Shown piece after piece: positions 17,928 through 26,516 of a stretch of 64,000 nucleotides of DNA. Under the pieces are notes generated by a model. That model had not been told where the DNA came from. It worked only from the letters and a program-made list of their open reading frames with translations, and did not search any database. A program made the position numbers and the translations under genes. The first letter of the stretch is position 1, and the number at the start of each line of letters is the position of its first letter. The stretch spans positions 1,690,916-1,754,915 of the forward strand of contig NZ_SJOM01000007.1 in NCBI RefSeq assembly GCF_004762045.1. Reading direction: 5' to 3'. This DNA is from Mycobacterium sp. DL99 (GTDB lineage Bacteria > Actinomycetota > Actinomycetes > Mycobacteriales > Mycobacteriaceae).

Positions 17928-19120
17928 CCCGGGTCACGCACCGGCCGGTGCTCACGACGCTCTTCTCTGGACGTGCGTGACGAGGCATGGGTGGCCGCAC
18001 CGCAGTGCGGGCAGAACGACATGTCGGGCACGACGTGGCCGCAGCGCGGGCAGAAGATGGGTTGGTCGGAGGCGATCTCGTCCTGTGCTTCGTGCAGCAG
18101 CGCCAGATGCAGACCGACGCGCAGCGCCAGTAGCGCCATCATTGCCACCGTGATGTGCACCGCCAGCTGGATCCACTGGGGGATACGGGCAACATCGACC
18201 AGACCCAGCCCGGTGTAGATGATCAGCACCGCAAACGCGCAGGAGAACATCACCAGCCGGACATAGCCGACATGTTTGTCGATCTTGGTGGCGGGGCGGG
18301 TGAACCACAGCGCCGCACCGATCAGACCGCCGATGGATGCTGCGGTCAAAGGCACGGCAACACCGCGTATCCCGGCCTCGACGATCAGGCCGGACATCGG
18401 GCGGTTACGCGCCACCATGCCGGCGGTGAGCTGCGGTGCCAGCCGGGTCAGGGTGGCGGCCGCGGTGAAGGCTGTCGCACCGAGCGCGCCGATCATGAAG
18501 CCGTCCAACGATTCCCGGCTGGCCGGTCGAGTGATCCGGACCACGACAGCGGGCACCAGCATCAGGGCCGCACCGCCCAGCGGAATCCCCAAGCCGTTGC
18601 GCATGATCCGGAAACCGGTCACCCCGGCACCGAGCGGGACGCCGTAGGACTTGGCCATGACATGGCCGGTGAGAAGCACCCATCCGACTCCCAGTGCGAT
18701 TCCCAGCACGATGGTCAGCACCAGATTGGCGCGGCGCAGGTCGCGGAAGGCGTCGGACTCATAGAGATAGATCAGGAACAGCAGTGGAAGGCCGAGCGCA
18801 GCGACCGCGATCAGGGCTGCGGGCAGCCGCAGCAGCGCGCACGCCACCAACCCGGCCAACAGGACCAGCATCGCGACGCGGAACGGGGTGCGGGATTGGT
18901 GCGACAGGTGGGGGAACAGCGAGCTGGTGATCGACGGGCGCAGCAGATGCTCGTCGGGGGCGACGCAGGATGCACTGAGGCGCAACCATTCCGGTCCGTC
19001 TCCTCGCTCCTTGTCGATCGGTACCCCGCACAGCCCACAGAATTTGCCGTCGGGCACGTCGACCTTGCAGACGCGGCACTCGGTGGTGGGGACGTCGGTG
19101 TCGTCAGGCGTGTCGGTCAT
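17924..19120 (-). CDS. Zinc-ribbon polytopic membrane protein
   Basis: 398 residues. Cysteine ribbon CRVC...CGLC at residues 15-33, about eight to nine hydrophobic helices, then a second ribbon CPRCGHVVPDMSFCPHCG near residue 365, with cytoplasmic tails at both ends. No PrsW or rhomboid protease residues were seen. It is coupled to the S53 peptidase gene upstream (ATGA overlap at 19117-19120) and to the ectodomain gene downstream (ATGA at 17924-17927). It may be a membrane scaffold for the secreted protease (inference). Confidence 0.75.
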   Translation of the reverse strand: MTDTPDDTDVPTTECRVCKVDVPDGKFCGLCGVPIDKERGDGPEWLRLSASCVAPDEHLLRPSITSSLFPHLSHQSRTPFRVAMLVLLAGLVACALLRLPAALIAVAALGLPLLFLIYLYESDAFRDLRRANLVLTIVLGIALGVGWVLLTGHVMAKSYGVPLGAGVTGFRIMRNGLGIPLGGAALMLVPAVVVRITRPASRESLDGFMIGALGATAFTAAATLTRLAPQLTAGMVARNRPMSGLIVEAGIRGVAVPLTAASIGGLIGAALWFTRPATKIDKHVGYVRLVMFSCAFAVLIIYTGLGLVDVARIPQWIQLAVHITVAMMALLALRVGLHLALLHEAQDEIASDQPIFCPRCGHVVPDMSFCPHCGAATHASSRTSREERREHRPVRDPG

Positions 19121-20739
19121 CGGTTCGCCTTCTGCAGGACGAGCAGGTTCTTGACGAGGTTCTCCACGTCAGGCGAGCCCAGCCCGGTCACCAGGTCGTA
19201 GCCGGGTGCGGCGGTGGCCACCGCATTGCCGCCGAGATCGACATCACGGAAAGCCGGCAGCGGTGCTCCTTTGGCGATCTTGTACAGCTGGGGATTGAGA
19301 TCGCCGAGGGCGCGGCCGCCGTTGGCGATCAGGTACTGATTCATCACCGCGGCCATCCCGGCCCACAACGGGGCGGACTGCGATGTGCCTCCGCCGACCA
19401 GAACCTGGCCGTTCAGAACGATTTTCACGCCCGTGAACGGGTCGGCCACGGCGGCCACATCCGGGGTCAGTCGCCGTTGCTCCCCGCGATCGCCGGGTGC
19501 GGACAGTCCGTGCTGCCACTCGGGGCGGTCGAACAGTGAGGACACCCCGCCGCCGGTGCCCTGCGACAGCGGGACGTCGAACCAGGCCTGCTCGGCCAGC
19601 CAGCCGCCGTCGGCGTCGGTGGACAGCGTCGTGCCGCCGACATCGGTGATCTCCGGCAGGGAGGCCACTGAGTCCAGGCCGATGTCATCTTCTTCGGGTG
19701 CGGACGACCAGTCTTGTCCGCCTTTGCATTCCAGGCCGGCCAGGTCACCGCTGGCGTTGAATGCCGTGGTGCCGTGGGTGTGTGCGGTGACCAGTGCCGA
19801 GCGGACGGGGGCGAGATCGGCTGCGGTGATCAACTTGTCGCAGCCCCAGCCGATCGAGAAACTCCACACTGCGCCGGGGAACTGCTGGTCCGCGGACTCC
19901 AGCATCTTCCCGATCTTCTCGTAGGCGCCGTCCCCCTGAACGGTCGGCCGGGCGTTGACCACGACCTTCTGTGCATCAGGGGCGATGGCGTGGGCGACCT
20001 GCAGGTCCATCGTGGTCTCACCGTGCGGGGCACTCGGTTGCCCGCCGACCACGGTGGGAGTGAACCTGGGCAGGCCGAAGGTGGTGGCGAACGTGTCCAG
20101 ATCGGCCTGATCGAAACCGTCGAATGCGAAGAACACGATGGTGGTGCCCTTGCCGGTGAACCCCTGTTTCGCCAGGTTGGTGAGGTTGTAGGTGTTGAGC
20201 ACCGCCTGCGGCGTCAACCCCTGGTCCGGAACATCGATAGGCAGGTTCCGCAGGTCCGGCAGCGACATCCGGTACGGCGTGTAGCCCAGGATGCGGCCGA
20301 CTCCGGAGACCTCCCCGGTCAGTGGTTCGGGTACCGACGGCTGCTGCGGTGAGGCATAGAACTCCTGACCGCGTAGGCCGCGGTAGTCGTGGATGTCCAC
20401 GCCGAAAGCGGTTGCCATCGCGGCGGATCGGCCTTCGGCGATCGCCCAGGCATCACCGGGTCGCCACCGGACCGACAGCGAATGCTCCTCGGCCCACCCG
20501 AACAGCGCAGCCGGTCGGGTGATGCCGTGCAGCGTCATGGTCAGCTGTGCCGAGCCGCTCTCGGCGGGTCCGAGATCCGTTGAGGCAGAAAGCAGTTGGG
20601 CGTACGGTCCCGTAATTTGCGTGGGACCGTACGCCCGATCGCCTGTGGCGGGGCCGGCTCGCAGGTCGGAGACCAGCAGGGCGCTGAACAGGATCAGCGC
20701 CAGTAACGCCCGTCCGGGGGCGATGTTCATCCCCGCCAT
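19117..20739 (-). CDS. S53 family serine-carboxyl peptidase (sedolisin / kumamolisin type)
   Basis: 540 residues with an N-terminal signal peptide (LLALILFSALLVSDLRAG) and a prodomain to about residue 150. The catalytic residues are Glu241 and Asp245 in GETTMD (E-x3-D spacing of sedolisins), oxyanion Asp332 in NASGDLAG, and Ser453 in GGTSQSAPLW. A C-terminal calcium site is suggested by RDVDLGGN...GYDLVTGLGSPD. It is a secreted acid-active endopeptidase by family. It is the second gene of the cassette, 33 nt after lipoprotein A and overlapping the membrane protein gene. A second ATG at 20730 could also start it. Confidence 0.9.
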   Translation of the reverse strand: MAGMNIAPGRALLALILFSALLVSDLRAGPATGDRAYGPTQITGPYAQLLSASTDLGPAESGSAQLTMTLHGITRPAALFGWAEEHSLSVRWRPGDAWAIAEGRSAAMATAFGVDIHDYRGLRGQEFYASPQQPSVPEPLTGEVSGVGRILGYTPYRMSLPDLRNLPIDVPDQGLTPQAVLNTYNLTNLAKQGFTGKGTTIVFFAFDGFDQADLDTFATTFGLPRFTPTVVGGQPSAPHGETTMDLQVAHAIAPDAQKVVVNARPTVQGDGAYEKIGKMLESADQQFPGAVWSFSIGWGCDKLITAADLAPVRSALVTAHTHGTTAFNASGDLAGLECKGGQDWSSAPEEDDIGLDSVASLPEITDVGGTTLSTDADGGWLAEQAWFDVPLSQGTGGGVSSLFDRPEWQHGLSAPGDRGEQRRLTPDVAAVADPFTGVKIVLNGQVLVGGGTSQSAPLWAGMAAVMNQYLIANGGRALGDLNPQLYKIAKGAPLPAFRDVDLGGNAVATAAPGYDLVTGLGSPDVENLVKNLLVLQKANR

Positions 20740-20772
20740 GGGCGAACGACCGACTTTCTGCGCTCCCGCGAC

Positions 20773-21060
20773 CTAGCGGTGGGTGCCGGGGATGCCGGTC
20801 GGCGCCGGCGGTGCCTTCACGTCAGGCGTGAACAGATTGCCGCCGGTGGGGTTGATCGACTTCTCGGTCGGCTCGACCGAAGGTGGCGGGGCGGGAGCGG
20901 CCGGCGTGGTGGTGGTGGTCGTCGTCGTGGTGGTTGGCGTGGTGGTCTCGGGACCCTTCTTCTCCTCGGTACCGCACGCCGCGGTGAACGAGATCATCCC
21001 GATGACTGCCGCACCGCCCACGATGACGGTGAGCCGACGAGTCAACTGCCCAGACTTCAT
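20773..21060 (-). CDS. Thr-rich small lipoprotein, copy A
   Basis: 95 residues from ATG 21060. Signal sequence with a poor lipobox, FTAAC (Thr at -3), then a run of ten Thr within PETTTPTTTTTTTTTTPAA, then SVEPTEKSINPTGGNLFTPDV, which parallels copy B. An upstream in-frame extension to 21138 is possible but unlikely. It is the first gene of the S53 cassette. Function is unknown; the conserved EPTEK/NLFTP tail may be a partner-binding peptide (inference). Confidence 0.75.
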   Translation of the reverse strand: MKSGQLTRRLTVIVGGAAVIGMISFTAACGTEEKKGPETTTPTTTTTTTTTTPAAPAPPPSVEPTEKSINPTGGNLFTPDVKAPPAPTGIPGTHR

Positions 21061-21301
21061 GATGCTGTCCTCACTGTCCCCCGTGCTGTTACAGAACTTG
21101 GCCTTCGGCGAATCGCAGTGGATTCCCACTACCTGCAACGCAAGTTGTGGCCAGTCCCATCCCGAAGCGGGTTCTGGTGAACGGAACTCTAACCCAAGGT
21201 CCGCGCGGGTGCAGAGCCATTACGGGGGGCCTTGTCCTGGGGGGTCGGTGGCCGGCTCTCGCAGCTTGACGCTGTCGGGGGGTGGGTGTTTACTCGAGCG
21301 A
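21061..21301. other. Intergenic region between lipoprotein A and imuA'
   Basis: No gene seen. The lipoprotein side carries the leader GTCCTCACTGTCCCCCG (21067-21083, + strand), repeated upstream of lipoprotein B. A minus-strand TAGAGT is a possible -10, and TAGGGT is at the same relative place before copy B. The right side leads into the SOS box. Confidence 0.5.
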
Positions 21302-21317
21302 TCGAACATATATTCGA
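21302..21317 (+). promoter_or_regulatory. LexA (SOS) box of imuA'-imuB
   Basis: TCGAACATATATTCGA matches the mycobacterial SOS box TCGAAC-N4-GTTCGA with one change in the right half. It lies 36 nt ahead of the GTG start of imuA'. A TATATT inside it could be the -10, so LexA binding would block transcription. This fits the known DNA-damage induction of the cassette. Confidence 0.9.
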
Positions 21318-21353
21318 AAATGGTGATGGGCAGATGGTGCGGGAGGTGTTGTT

Positions 21354-22061
21354 GTGACTGCTGCGGCAGAGCTCGATTTACGCCTGCTTACCCGCTCCGA
21401 ACAGGTAGAACACCTCCGGCGCAAGATTGCCTCCGTGTCCGGGAAGGTCGGCCCGGTACATCGCGGTGTGCCCAGGTCGTCGGCGGTGGTCCCGGCTCCA
21501 GAATCTTTGCTGGAGCCGCCTGAGGCGCTGGTTGAGACGCTGCCCGAGGGCCTGCCGACGATGCTGCCACGCGGGTCCGTCGCGGTGGCCGCGGGTGCCC
21601 GGTCGCTGTCGCTGGGGATGGTGGCGGCGGTGACGGCTGCAGGTGGGCACGCGGTGATCATCGGTCAACCCGATGTCGGCCTGCTGGCCGCAGTGGAGAT
21701 GGGCGCCGATCTGAGCCGGCTCGCGGTGATCCCCGACCCGGGCGCCGATCCCGTCGAGGTGGCCGCGGTGCTGATGGACGGGATGGATCTGGTGGTGCTC
21801 GGGTTGGGTGGGCGTTCGGTGCCGCCGAGCCGGGCCCGGGTGATGGTGGCGCGGGCCCGGCAGAAGGGCTGCACCCTGCTGGTCACCGATGGTGACTGGC
21901 AGGGCGCGTCGGCTCGGCTGGAGGCCCGGGTGTCCGGCTATGAGGTGGTCGGTGCCGACCGGGGTGTCCCGGTGCCCGGGCGCGGTCGGATCAGCCGGGT
22001 CCGGCTGGCCATGCGGGCCCGTGGTCGAGGCGTCGGACCGGCTTGCGCGGCAGGCGGATAG
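21354..22061 (+). CDS. imuA': ImuA', SOS mutasome accessory factor
   Basis: 235 residues with a RecA-like core that has lost a proper Walker A. The family links ImuB and DnaE2 in damage-induced mutagenic synthesis, and RecA-type contacts have been reported for it. The start is GTG 21354 behind GGGAGG with 7-nt spacing. Three nucleotides separate its stop from imuB. It equals Rv3395c. The C-terminus is Arg/Gly-rich ([16 protein letters not shown]). Confidence 0.9.
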   Translation: MTAAAELDLRLLTRSEQVEHLRRKIASVSGKVGPVHRGVPRSSAVVPAPESLLEPPEALVETLPEGLPTMLPRGSVAVAAGARSLSLGMVAAVTAAGGHAVIIGQPDVGLLAAVEMGADLSRLAVIPDPGADPVEVAAVLMDGMDLVVLGLGGRSVPPSRARVMVARARQKGCTLLVTDGDWQGASARLEARVSGYEVVGADRGVPVPGRGRISRVRLAMRARGRGVGPACAAGG

Positions 22062-22064
22062 CTC

Positions 22065-23654
22065 ATGCCCGCGGATTCCAGGGTCCTGGCCCTCTGGTGT
22101 ATGGACTGGCCCGCGGTGGCCGCGGCGACGGCGGCAGGCCTGACGTCGACGGTGCCGGTCGCGGTCACTTTGGCCAACCGGGTGATCGCCTGCTCGGCGT
22201 CGGCGCGTGCGGCCGGGGTCCGACGCGGGCTGCGCCGCCGCGAGGCGCAGGCCCGGTGCCCACAACTGCATGTCGTCACCGCCGACCCGGCCAGGGATGC
22301 CCGCCATTTCGAGAACGTGACGCTTGCCGTCGACGATCTGGTGCCGCGCGCCGAGGTGCTGCGTCCGGGACTGCTGGTGCTCTCGGTACGCGGCGCGGCA
22401 CGGTACTTCGGGTCCGAACCGGTGGCGGCCGAACGATTGATCGACGCCGTCGCCGCGGCGGGGGCCGAATGTCAGGTCGGTATCGCCGATCAACTTTCCA
22501 CCGCTGTCTTCGCCGCTCGGGCGGGTTGCATCGTCGAACCCGGTAACGACGCGCTGTTTCTTTCTGGCCTGTCGATCCGGCAGTTGGCCACCGAACCGGC
22601 CCTGGCCGCTCCCGGCCGTGAGGACTTGGCAGACCTGTTGTGGCGGATGGGTATCCGAACCCTTGGGCAGTTCGCCGAGTTGTCCCGTACCGATGTCGCC
22701 TCCCGGTTCGGCGCGGATGCGGTGACGGCGCACCGGTTTGCCTGTGGGGAGCCGGACCGTGGCCCCTCCGGACGGGATCCGGCCATCGAACTTGATGCGG
22801 TGATGAACTGTGACCCGCCGATCGAACGGGTGGATGCCGCAGCCTTCGCGGGACGGTCACTGGCCAGTGATCTGCATCGTCATCTGGAGGCGGCCGGGGT
22901 CGGCTGTACCCGGTTGGCCATCCATGCCGTCACCGCCAATGGTGAAGAGCTGGAACGGGTCTGGCGGTGCGCTGAACCGTTGACCGAGGATGCCACCGCC
23001 GACCGGGTGCGCTGGCAGCTGGACGGCTGGCTGAACCGCCGCACTTCCGAGCGGCCCACGGCCCCGGTCACGGTGCTGCGCCTGCGCCCGGTGGAGGTGG
23101 TGTCCGCCGCGGCGCTGCAGTTGCCGCTGTGGGGCGGGATCGGGGAGGAAGACCGGTTGCGGGCCCGGCGTGCGCTGCTGCGGGTCCAGGGTCTGCTCGG
23201 GCCGGAAGCGGTAAAGGTGCCGGTGCTCAGCGGCGGCCGCGGGCCTGCCGAGCGCATCACCTTCACGCCGTTGGGGGATGAGCAGGTACCGCGAGCCGAT
23301 CCGCGGCAGCCCTGGCCCGGCCAGCTTCCCGAGCCCTCACCGACCGTACTGCTCGATGATCCAGTGGAACTTCTTGACGTACAAGGAAACCCGGTCCGGG
23401 TCACCAGCCGCGGGTTGTTCTCGTCCGACCCGGCGCAGCTGGCCGGCGCCGGCCAGCGTGACGGCAGGCTGCGCTGGTGGGCGGGGCCGTGGCCGGTCGA
23501 CGAGCGGTGGTGGGATCCGGAGAACCGAGGGGCCGGGCGCACCGCGCGGGTCCAGGTGCTGCTGGGGGGTCACGAGGGGGCCGGCGAAGGAGACCTGGCT
23601 CTGCTGCTGTGTTACCGGCAGCGCCGGTGGTATCTGGAGGGTGCCTATGAATGA
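22065..23654 (+). CDS. imuB: ImuB, non-catalytic Y-family polymerase homologue
   Basis: 529 residues. It keeps the Y-polymerase palm, thumb and little-finger layout, but the usual SxDE catalytic stretch is replaced by LSVRGAARYFG, so polymerase activity is not expected. A beta-clamp binding motif, QLPLWGG, lies near residue 355. ImuB serves as the adaptor that recruits DnaE2 to the clamp. It is cotranscribed with imuA' under the SOS box and equals Rv3394c. It converges on iunH with 14 nt between stops. Confidence 0.93.
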   Translation: MPADSRVLALWCMDWPAVAAATAAGLTSTVPVAVTLANRVIACSASARAAGVRRGLRRREAQARCPQLHVVTADPARDARHFENVTLAVDDLVPRAEVLRPGLLVLSVRGAARYFGSEPVAAERLIDAVAAAGAECQVGIADQLSTAVFAARAGCIVEPGNDALFLSGLSIRQLATEPALAAPGREDLADLLWRMGIRTLGQFAELSRTDVASRFGADAVTAHRFACGEPDRGPSGRDPAIELDAVMNCDPPIERVDAAAFAGRSLASDLHRHLEAAGVGCTRLAIHAVTANGEELERVWRCAEPLTEDATADRVRWQLDGWLNRRTSERPTAPVTVLRLRPVEVVSAAALQLPLWGGIGEEDRLRARRALLRVQGLLGPEAVKVPVLSGGRGPAERITFTPLGDEQVPRADPRQPWPGQLPEPSPTVLLDDPVELLDVQGNPVRVTSRGLFSSDPAQLAGAGQRDGRLRWWAGPWPVDERWWDPENRGAGRTARVQVLLGGHEGAGEGDLALLLCYRQRRWYLEGAYE

Positions 23655-23668
23655 GGGTCTGGGCCGGA

Positions 23669-24739
23669 TCAGCTCGGGCGTTGCGCGAACTCCCCGACCC
23701 GGCTGATGAACCGGTCGAAGAACACCGTCGGGTCGACCTCCGTGCCGACGAGCGCATTGGGCGGACGGCCCCAGTGTCCGCGCCAGTCGGCCACCGTCAT
23801 ACCGCGGGTCAGGGTGCCGCTCAGCTCTACATCGACCGTGGTTTCCCGGCAGCTCACCAATTCCGGATCCAGCGCGACCGCGGCGGCCAGGGGATCGTGC
23901 AGGTGCGCCAGGTACCCGTCGCCGGTGTCGAAGTGGAACTCGAAGTAGAACCGCATGGCGTCTTCGAGCACGCGGATCAACGGGTTGTCCGCCGTGGACC
24001 GGGTGCCCCGCTCGTCGAGCACACTCATCAGTGCCGACGGCGAGCCGGACGCGGCCGCCAGTCGGTTCAGCAGCGCGGGAGTCAACGCGATGTTCTCGGT
24101 GAGGTTGAGGCCCAGCACGATAGGGACATGTGTCGCCTCATCCAGACCCCAGGCGGCATTCCAACCGCGGAACACCTCGGCGGCGGACTCGGGATCCACG
24201 CTGATGTTCCACTCCGACACCGGCGTGGTGTTGCCTCGGTAGTCGAAGGCCCCGCCCATGATGACCAGCCGGCGCAGCAGCTTGGGCAGGGTGGGTTCGG
24301 CGCGCATGGCCAGGGCCAGGTTGGTCAGGGGGCCTGTGGCCAGCCCGATCAATTCACCCGGGTATGCACGTGCAGCGCGTACCCAGGCCTCGGCGGCGTC
24401 GTGTGCGGTCAGCAGCCGGTCGGTGTTCGGCAATTGCGCGTATCCCAGACCCTGTGGCCCGTGGGTGTCCTCGGCGGTGCGCAACGGTGCGCTCAACGGC
24501 TGCTCGGCTCCCTTGGAGACCGGTATCCCCGCCACCCCGCACAGTTCCAGCAGGCCCAGATTGTTGGCGCATACCTGTTGCACCGGAACATTTCCCCCGG
24601 TCGAGGCGATACCGACCAACTCGGCTTCAGGGCTGGCGAGCAGATATGTCAGCGCCATGGCGTCATCGACACCGGTATCGACATCGGCGAATACGGGTAG
24701 CGACGTCACGTCGCCAACCTTAAGCGTGGGCGGGCTCAC
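23669..24739 (-). CDS. iunH: Inosine-uridine preferring nucleoside hydrolase
   Basis: 356 residues. The metal-binding signature DVDTGVDDAMAL is the DxDxxxDD motif of ribonucleoside hydrolases. GTGGN-type STGGN, VIMGGAF and the C-terminal HDPLAAAVALDP (active-site His-Asp) are also present. It cleaves the N-glycosidic bond for purine and pyrimidine salvage and equals Rv3393. The start GTG 24739 overlaps the SMR transporter stop as GTGA. It is somewhat longer than typical members (near 310), mainly at the C-terminus. Confidence 0.9.
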   Translation of the reverse strand: MSPPTLKVGDVTSLPVFADVDTGVDDAMALTYLLASPEAELVGIASTGGNVPVQQVCANNLGLLELCGVAGIPVSKGAEQPLSAPLRTAEDTHGPQGLGYAQLPNTDRLLTAHDAAEAWVRAARAYPGELIGLATGPLTNLALAMRAEPTLPKLLRRLVIMGGAFDYRGNTTPVSEWNISVDPESAAEVFRGWNAAWGLDEATHVPIVLGLNLTENIALTPALLNRLAAASGSPSALMSVLDERGTRSTADNPLIRVLEDAMRFYFEFHFDTGDGYLAHLHDPLAAAVALDPELVSCRETTVDVELSGTLTRGMTVADWRGHWGRPPNALVGTEVDPTVFFDRFISRVGEFAQRPS

Positions 24740-25053
24740 TGCTCAACAAATCGCAGGCCGACCAGGCCCACCACGATCAACGCGATGAACGTCATCCGCA
24801 GCGGTGTCAGCGCATCACCGAACAGCACCACGCCCGCGATGGTGACCCCGACCGCGCCGATTCCGGCCCACACCGCGTACGCCGTGCCGACCGGAAGGTG
24901 TTTGACCACCAGGGCCAGGATCACGAAGCTGACCACCGCGGCGATCACGCACACCACGCTCGGCCACAGTCGGGTGAAGCCCTCGGACTGTTTGATGGCC
25001 AGCGCCCAGACGATCTCCAGCAGTCCGGCGAAGGCCAGCAGAAACCATGACAT
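24736..25053 (-). CDS. SMR-family transporter of the SugE/Gdx (guanidinium exporter) type
   Basis: 105 residues and four membrane helices. The conserved Glu13 lies in AGLLEIVWA. Features close to E. coli SugE/Gdx are IKQSEGFTRLWPS and VGTAYAVWAGIGAVG, so guanidinium/proton exchange is more likely than broad drug efflux (family knowledge). No guanidine riboswitch is visible: only 16 nt separate it from the SDR gene upstream. It forms an operon with that SDR and iunH. Confidence 0.88.
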   Translation of the reverse strand: MSWFLLAFAGLLEIVWALAIKQSEGFTRLWPSVVCVIAAVVSFVILALVVKHLPVGTAYAVWAGIGAVGVTIAGVVLFGDALTPLRMTFIALIVVGLVGLRFVEQ

Positions 25054-25069
25054 TGTTGCCTCCCGGGCG

Positions 25070-25816
25070 TCAGGCGTTGTAGCCGCCGTCGACGGTCAGG
25101 GTCGTGCCGTTCACGTATTGCGCATCCGGACCGGCGAGGTAGGCGACAGCGGCGGCGATTTCGTCGGCCTGCGCGAAGCGTCCCAGCGGAATGTTCGGGA
25201 GGTCGGCGATGGCCTCGGGACTGTCGGCCGGATTCATCTCAGTGTCGGTATTGCCCGGCTGTACCACGTTGGCGGTGATGCCACGTGGCCCGAGATCACG
25301 GGCCAGTCCCCGGGCGAGCGCGCCGACGGCCGCCTTGGTCGTCGAATACAGCGTCACGCCGGGAAAGGGGGTGCGGTCGGCCAGGTTGCTGCCGATCGTG
25401 ATGATCCGGCCGCCCTCGCCCATGGCCGCCGCGGCAGCCTGACTGAACAGGAACGGCGCGCGGATGTGGAGGTTGATGGCCTGGTCGATATCGCCGGCGC
25501 TCACCCGGTCCAGCGGACCGTTGGGAAAGACTCCGGCGTTGTTCACCAGGATGTCCAGCCGGCCGAACGCGTCGAGGACGGCATCGACCGCGTGCGGTGC
25601 GGCGTCTGGCGCAGCACTGTCGAGTTGTAGTGCAAGGGCTTTCGCGCCGAACCCGGTGATCGCGTCGACCACTTCGGCCGCTCGCTCGGGCGATGAGTGG
25701 TAGGTGAAGGCCACGTCGGCGCCTTCGGCCGCGAGGCGGCGCGCGATTGCCGCACCGATTCCGCGGCTGCCACCGGTGATGAGTGCGGCCTTGGATGTCA
25801 ATGCTTTCAACGCCAT
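25070..25816 (-). CDS. SDR-family oxidoreductase
   Basis: 248 residues starting at ATG 25816 behind GGAGCCACGT. The cofactor motif is ITGGSRGIGAAIA, with NNAG. The catalytic Ser lies in TIGSNLADR and Tyr/Lys in YSTTKAAVG; the C-terminus is LTVDGGYNA. It is a classical 3-oxoacyl-reductase-like SDR with unknown substrate. It is divergent from a TetR gene with an operator between them, so it is probably that regulator's target, and is followed by Gdx and iunH. Confidence 0.9.
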   Translation of the reverse strand: MALKALTSKAALITGGSRGIGAAIARRLAAEGADVAFTYHSSPERAAEVVDAITGFGAKALALQLDSAAPDAAPHAVDAVLDAFGRLDILVNNAGVFPNGPLDRVSAGDIDQAINLHIRAPFLFSQAAAAAMGEGGRIITIGSNLADRTPFPGVTLYSTTKAAVGALARGLARDLGPRGITANVVQPGNTDTEMNPADSPEAIADLPNIPLGRFAQADEIAAAVAYLAGPDAQYVNGTTLTVDGGYNA

Positions 25817-25833
25817 ACGTGGCTCCAATCAAT

Positions 25834-25853
25834 TTTGTAATAGACACTACAAA
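25834..25853. promoter_or_regulatory. TetR operator between SDR and tetR
   Basis: TTTGTA-ATAGACAC-TACAAA is an inverted repeat with perfect 6-bp arms, sitting in the 51-bp divergent region between the SDR start (25816) and the TetR start (25868). The core GTA-N8-TAC layout is common for TetR repressors that control adjacent SDR genes. Confidence 0.7.
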
Positions 25854-25867
25854 TATAGACTGTCCGT

Positions 25868-26515
25868 ATGCCCCGTCAACCCACAGCACGTCGCGGCCGG
25901 CCACGCGCGTTCGATCGAGACACCGCGCTGCAGGCCGCAACTGACGTGTTCTGGGAGCGTGGGTACGAAGGCACCCGGGTGAGTGACCTGACCGAGGCGA
26001 TGGGACTCAACGCACCGAGCCTGTATGCGACATTCGGCTCCAAGGAGGACCTGTTCCGCGAGGCGGTCGCGTACTACGGCGCCCCGGAACGCTCCCCGCT
26101 CATGATCGCGCTGCAACGCCCGGTTCCGATTCGAGACGCGGTCGAGGCCATGTTGCGCGACAGCGTGCACCAGTACGCCGACCCCGACAGCCCGCCTGGT
26201 TGCCTGATCGTGCTCGCCGGGATCGCCTATTCGACCGAGACCGAGGCGTTGCGGGATCTGCTCAAGGCGTACCGGGACGAGGACCGCGCGCAGTTGCAGG
26301 CCCGGATCCGGGCGGCCATCGCCGACGGTGAACTACCGGCTGATCTGGACTCGCAACGGCTCGCGTCGTTCCTGATCACCGTGCTCCACGGGTTGTCGAT
26401 CCAGGCAAGAGACGGCGCGCCCCGGGCTGACATGGATGCCACCGTGGACCTGGCAATGCTGGCCTGGGACAGCGCGGCCGGAGGCGCCGGTACGAAAGCG
26501 GTTGGTACGCCGTGA
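25868..26515 (+). CDS. TetR/AcrR-family regulator
   Basis: 215 residues. A typical helix-turn-helix near residues 30-55 (TRVSDLTEAMGLNAPSLYATFGSKEDLFREAV) follows the basic RRGRPRAFDRD. The C-terminal ligand domain contains PPGCLIVLAG, seen in regulators of reductases for electrophiles and aldehydes. It is divergent from the SDR operon and likely represses it and itself through the operator at 25834-25853. It converges on acrA1 with 1 nt between stops. Confidence 0.9.
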   Translation: MPRQPTARRGRPRAFDRDTALQAATDVFWERGYEGTRVSDLTEAMGLNAPSLYATFGSKEDLFREAVAYYGAPERSPLMIALQRPVPIRDAVEAMLRDSVHQYADPDSPPGCLIVLAGIAYSTETEALRDLLKAYRDEDRAQLQARIRAAIADGELPADLDSQRLASFLITVLHGLSIQARDGAPRADMDATVDLAMLAWDSAAGGAGTKAVGTP

Positions 26516-26516
26516 C

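Noticed and set aside
17924..19120. PrsW-like intramembrane protease for the zinc-ribbon membrane protein
   Set aside because: The paired Glu and His residues of that family were not found in the membrane segments.
25054..25069. Guanidine riboswitch before the Gdx-type exporter
   Set aside because: Only 16 nt lie between the SDR stop and the exporter start; no aptamer fits.
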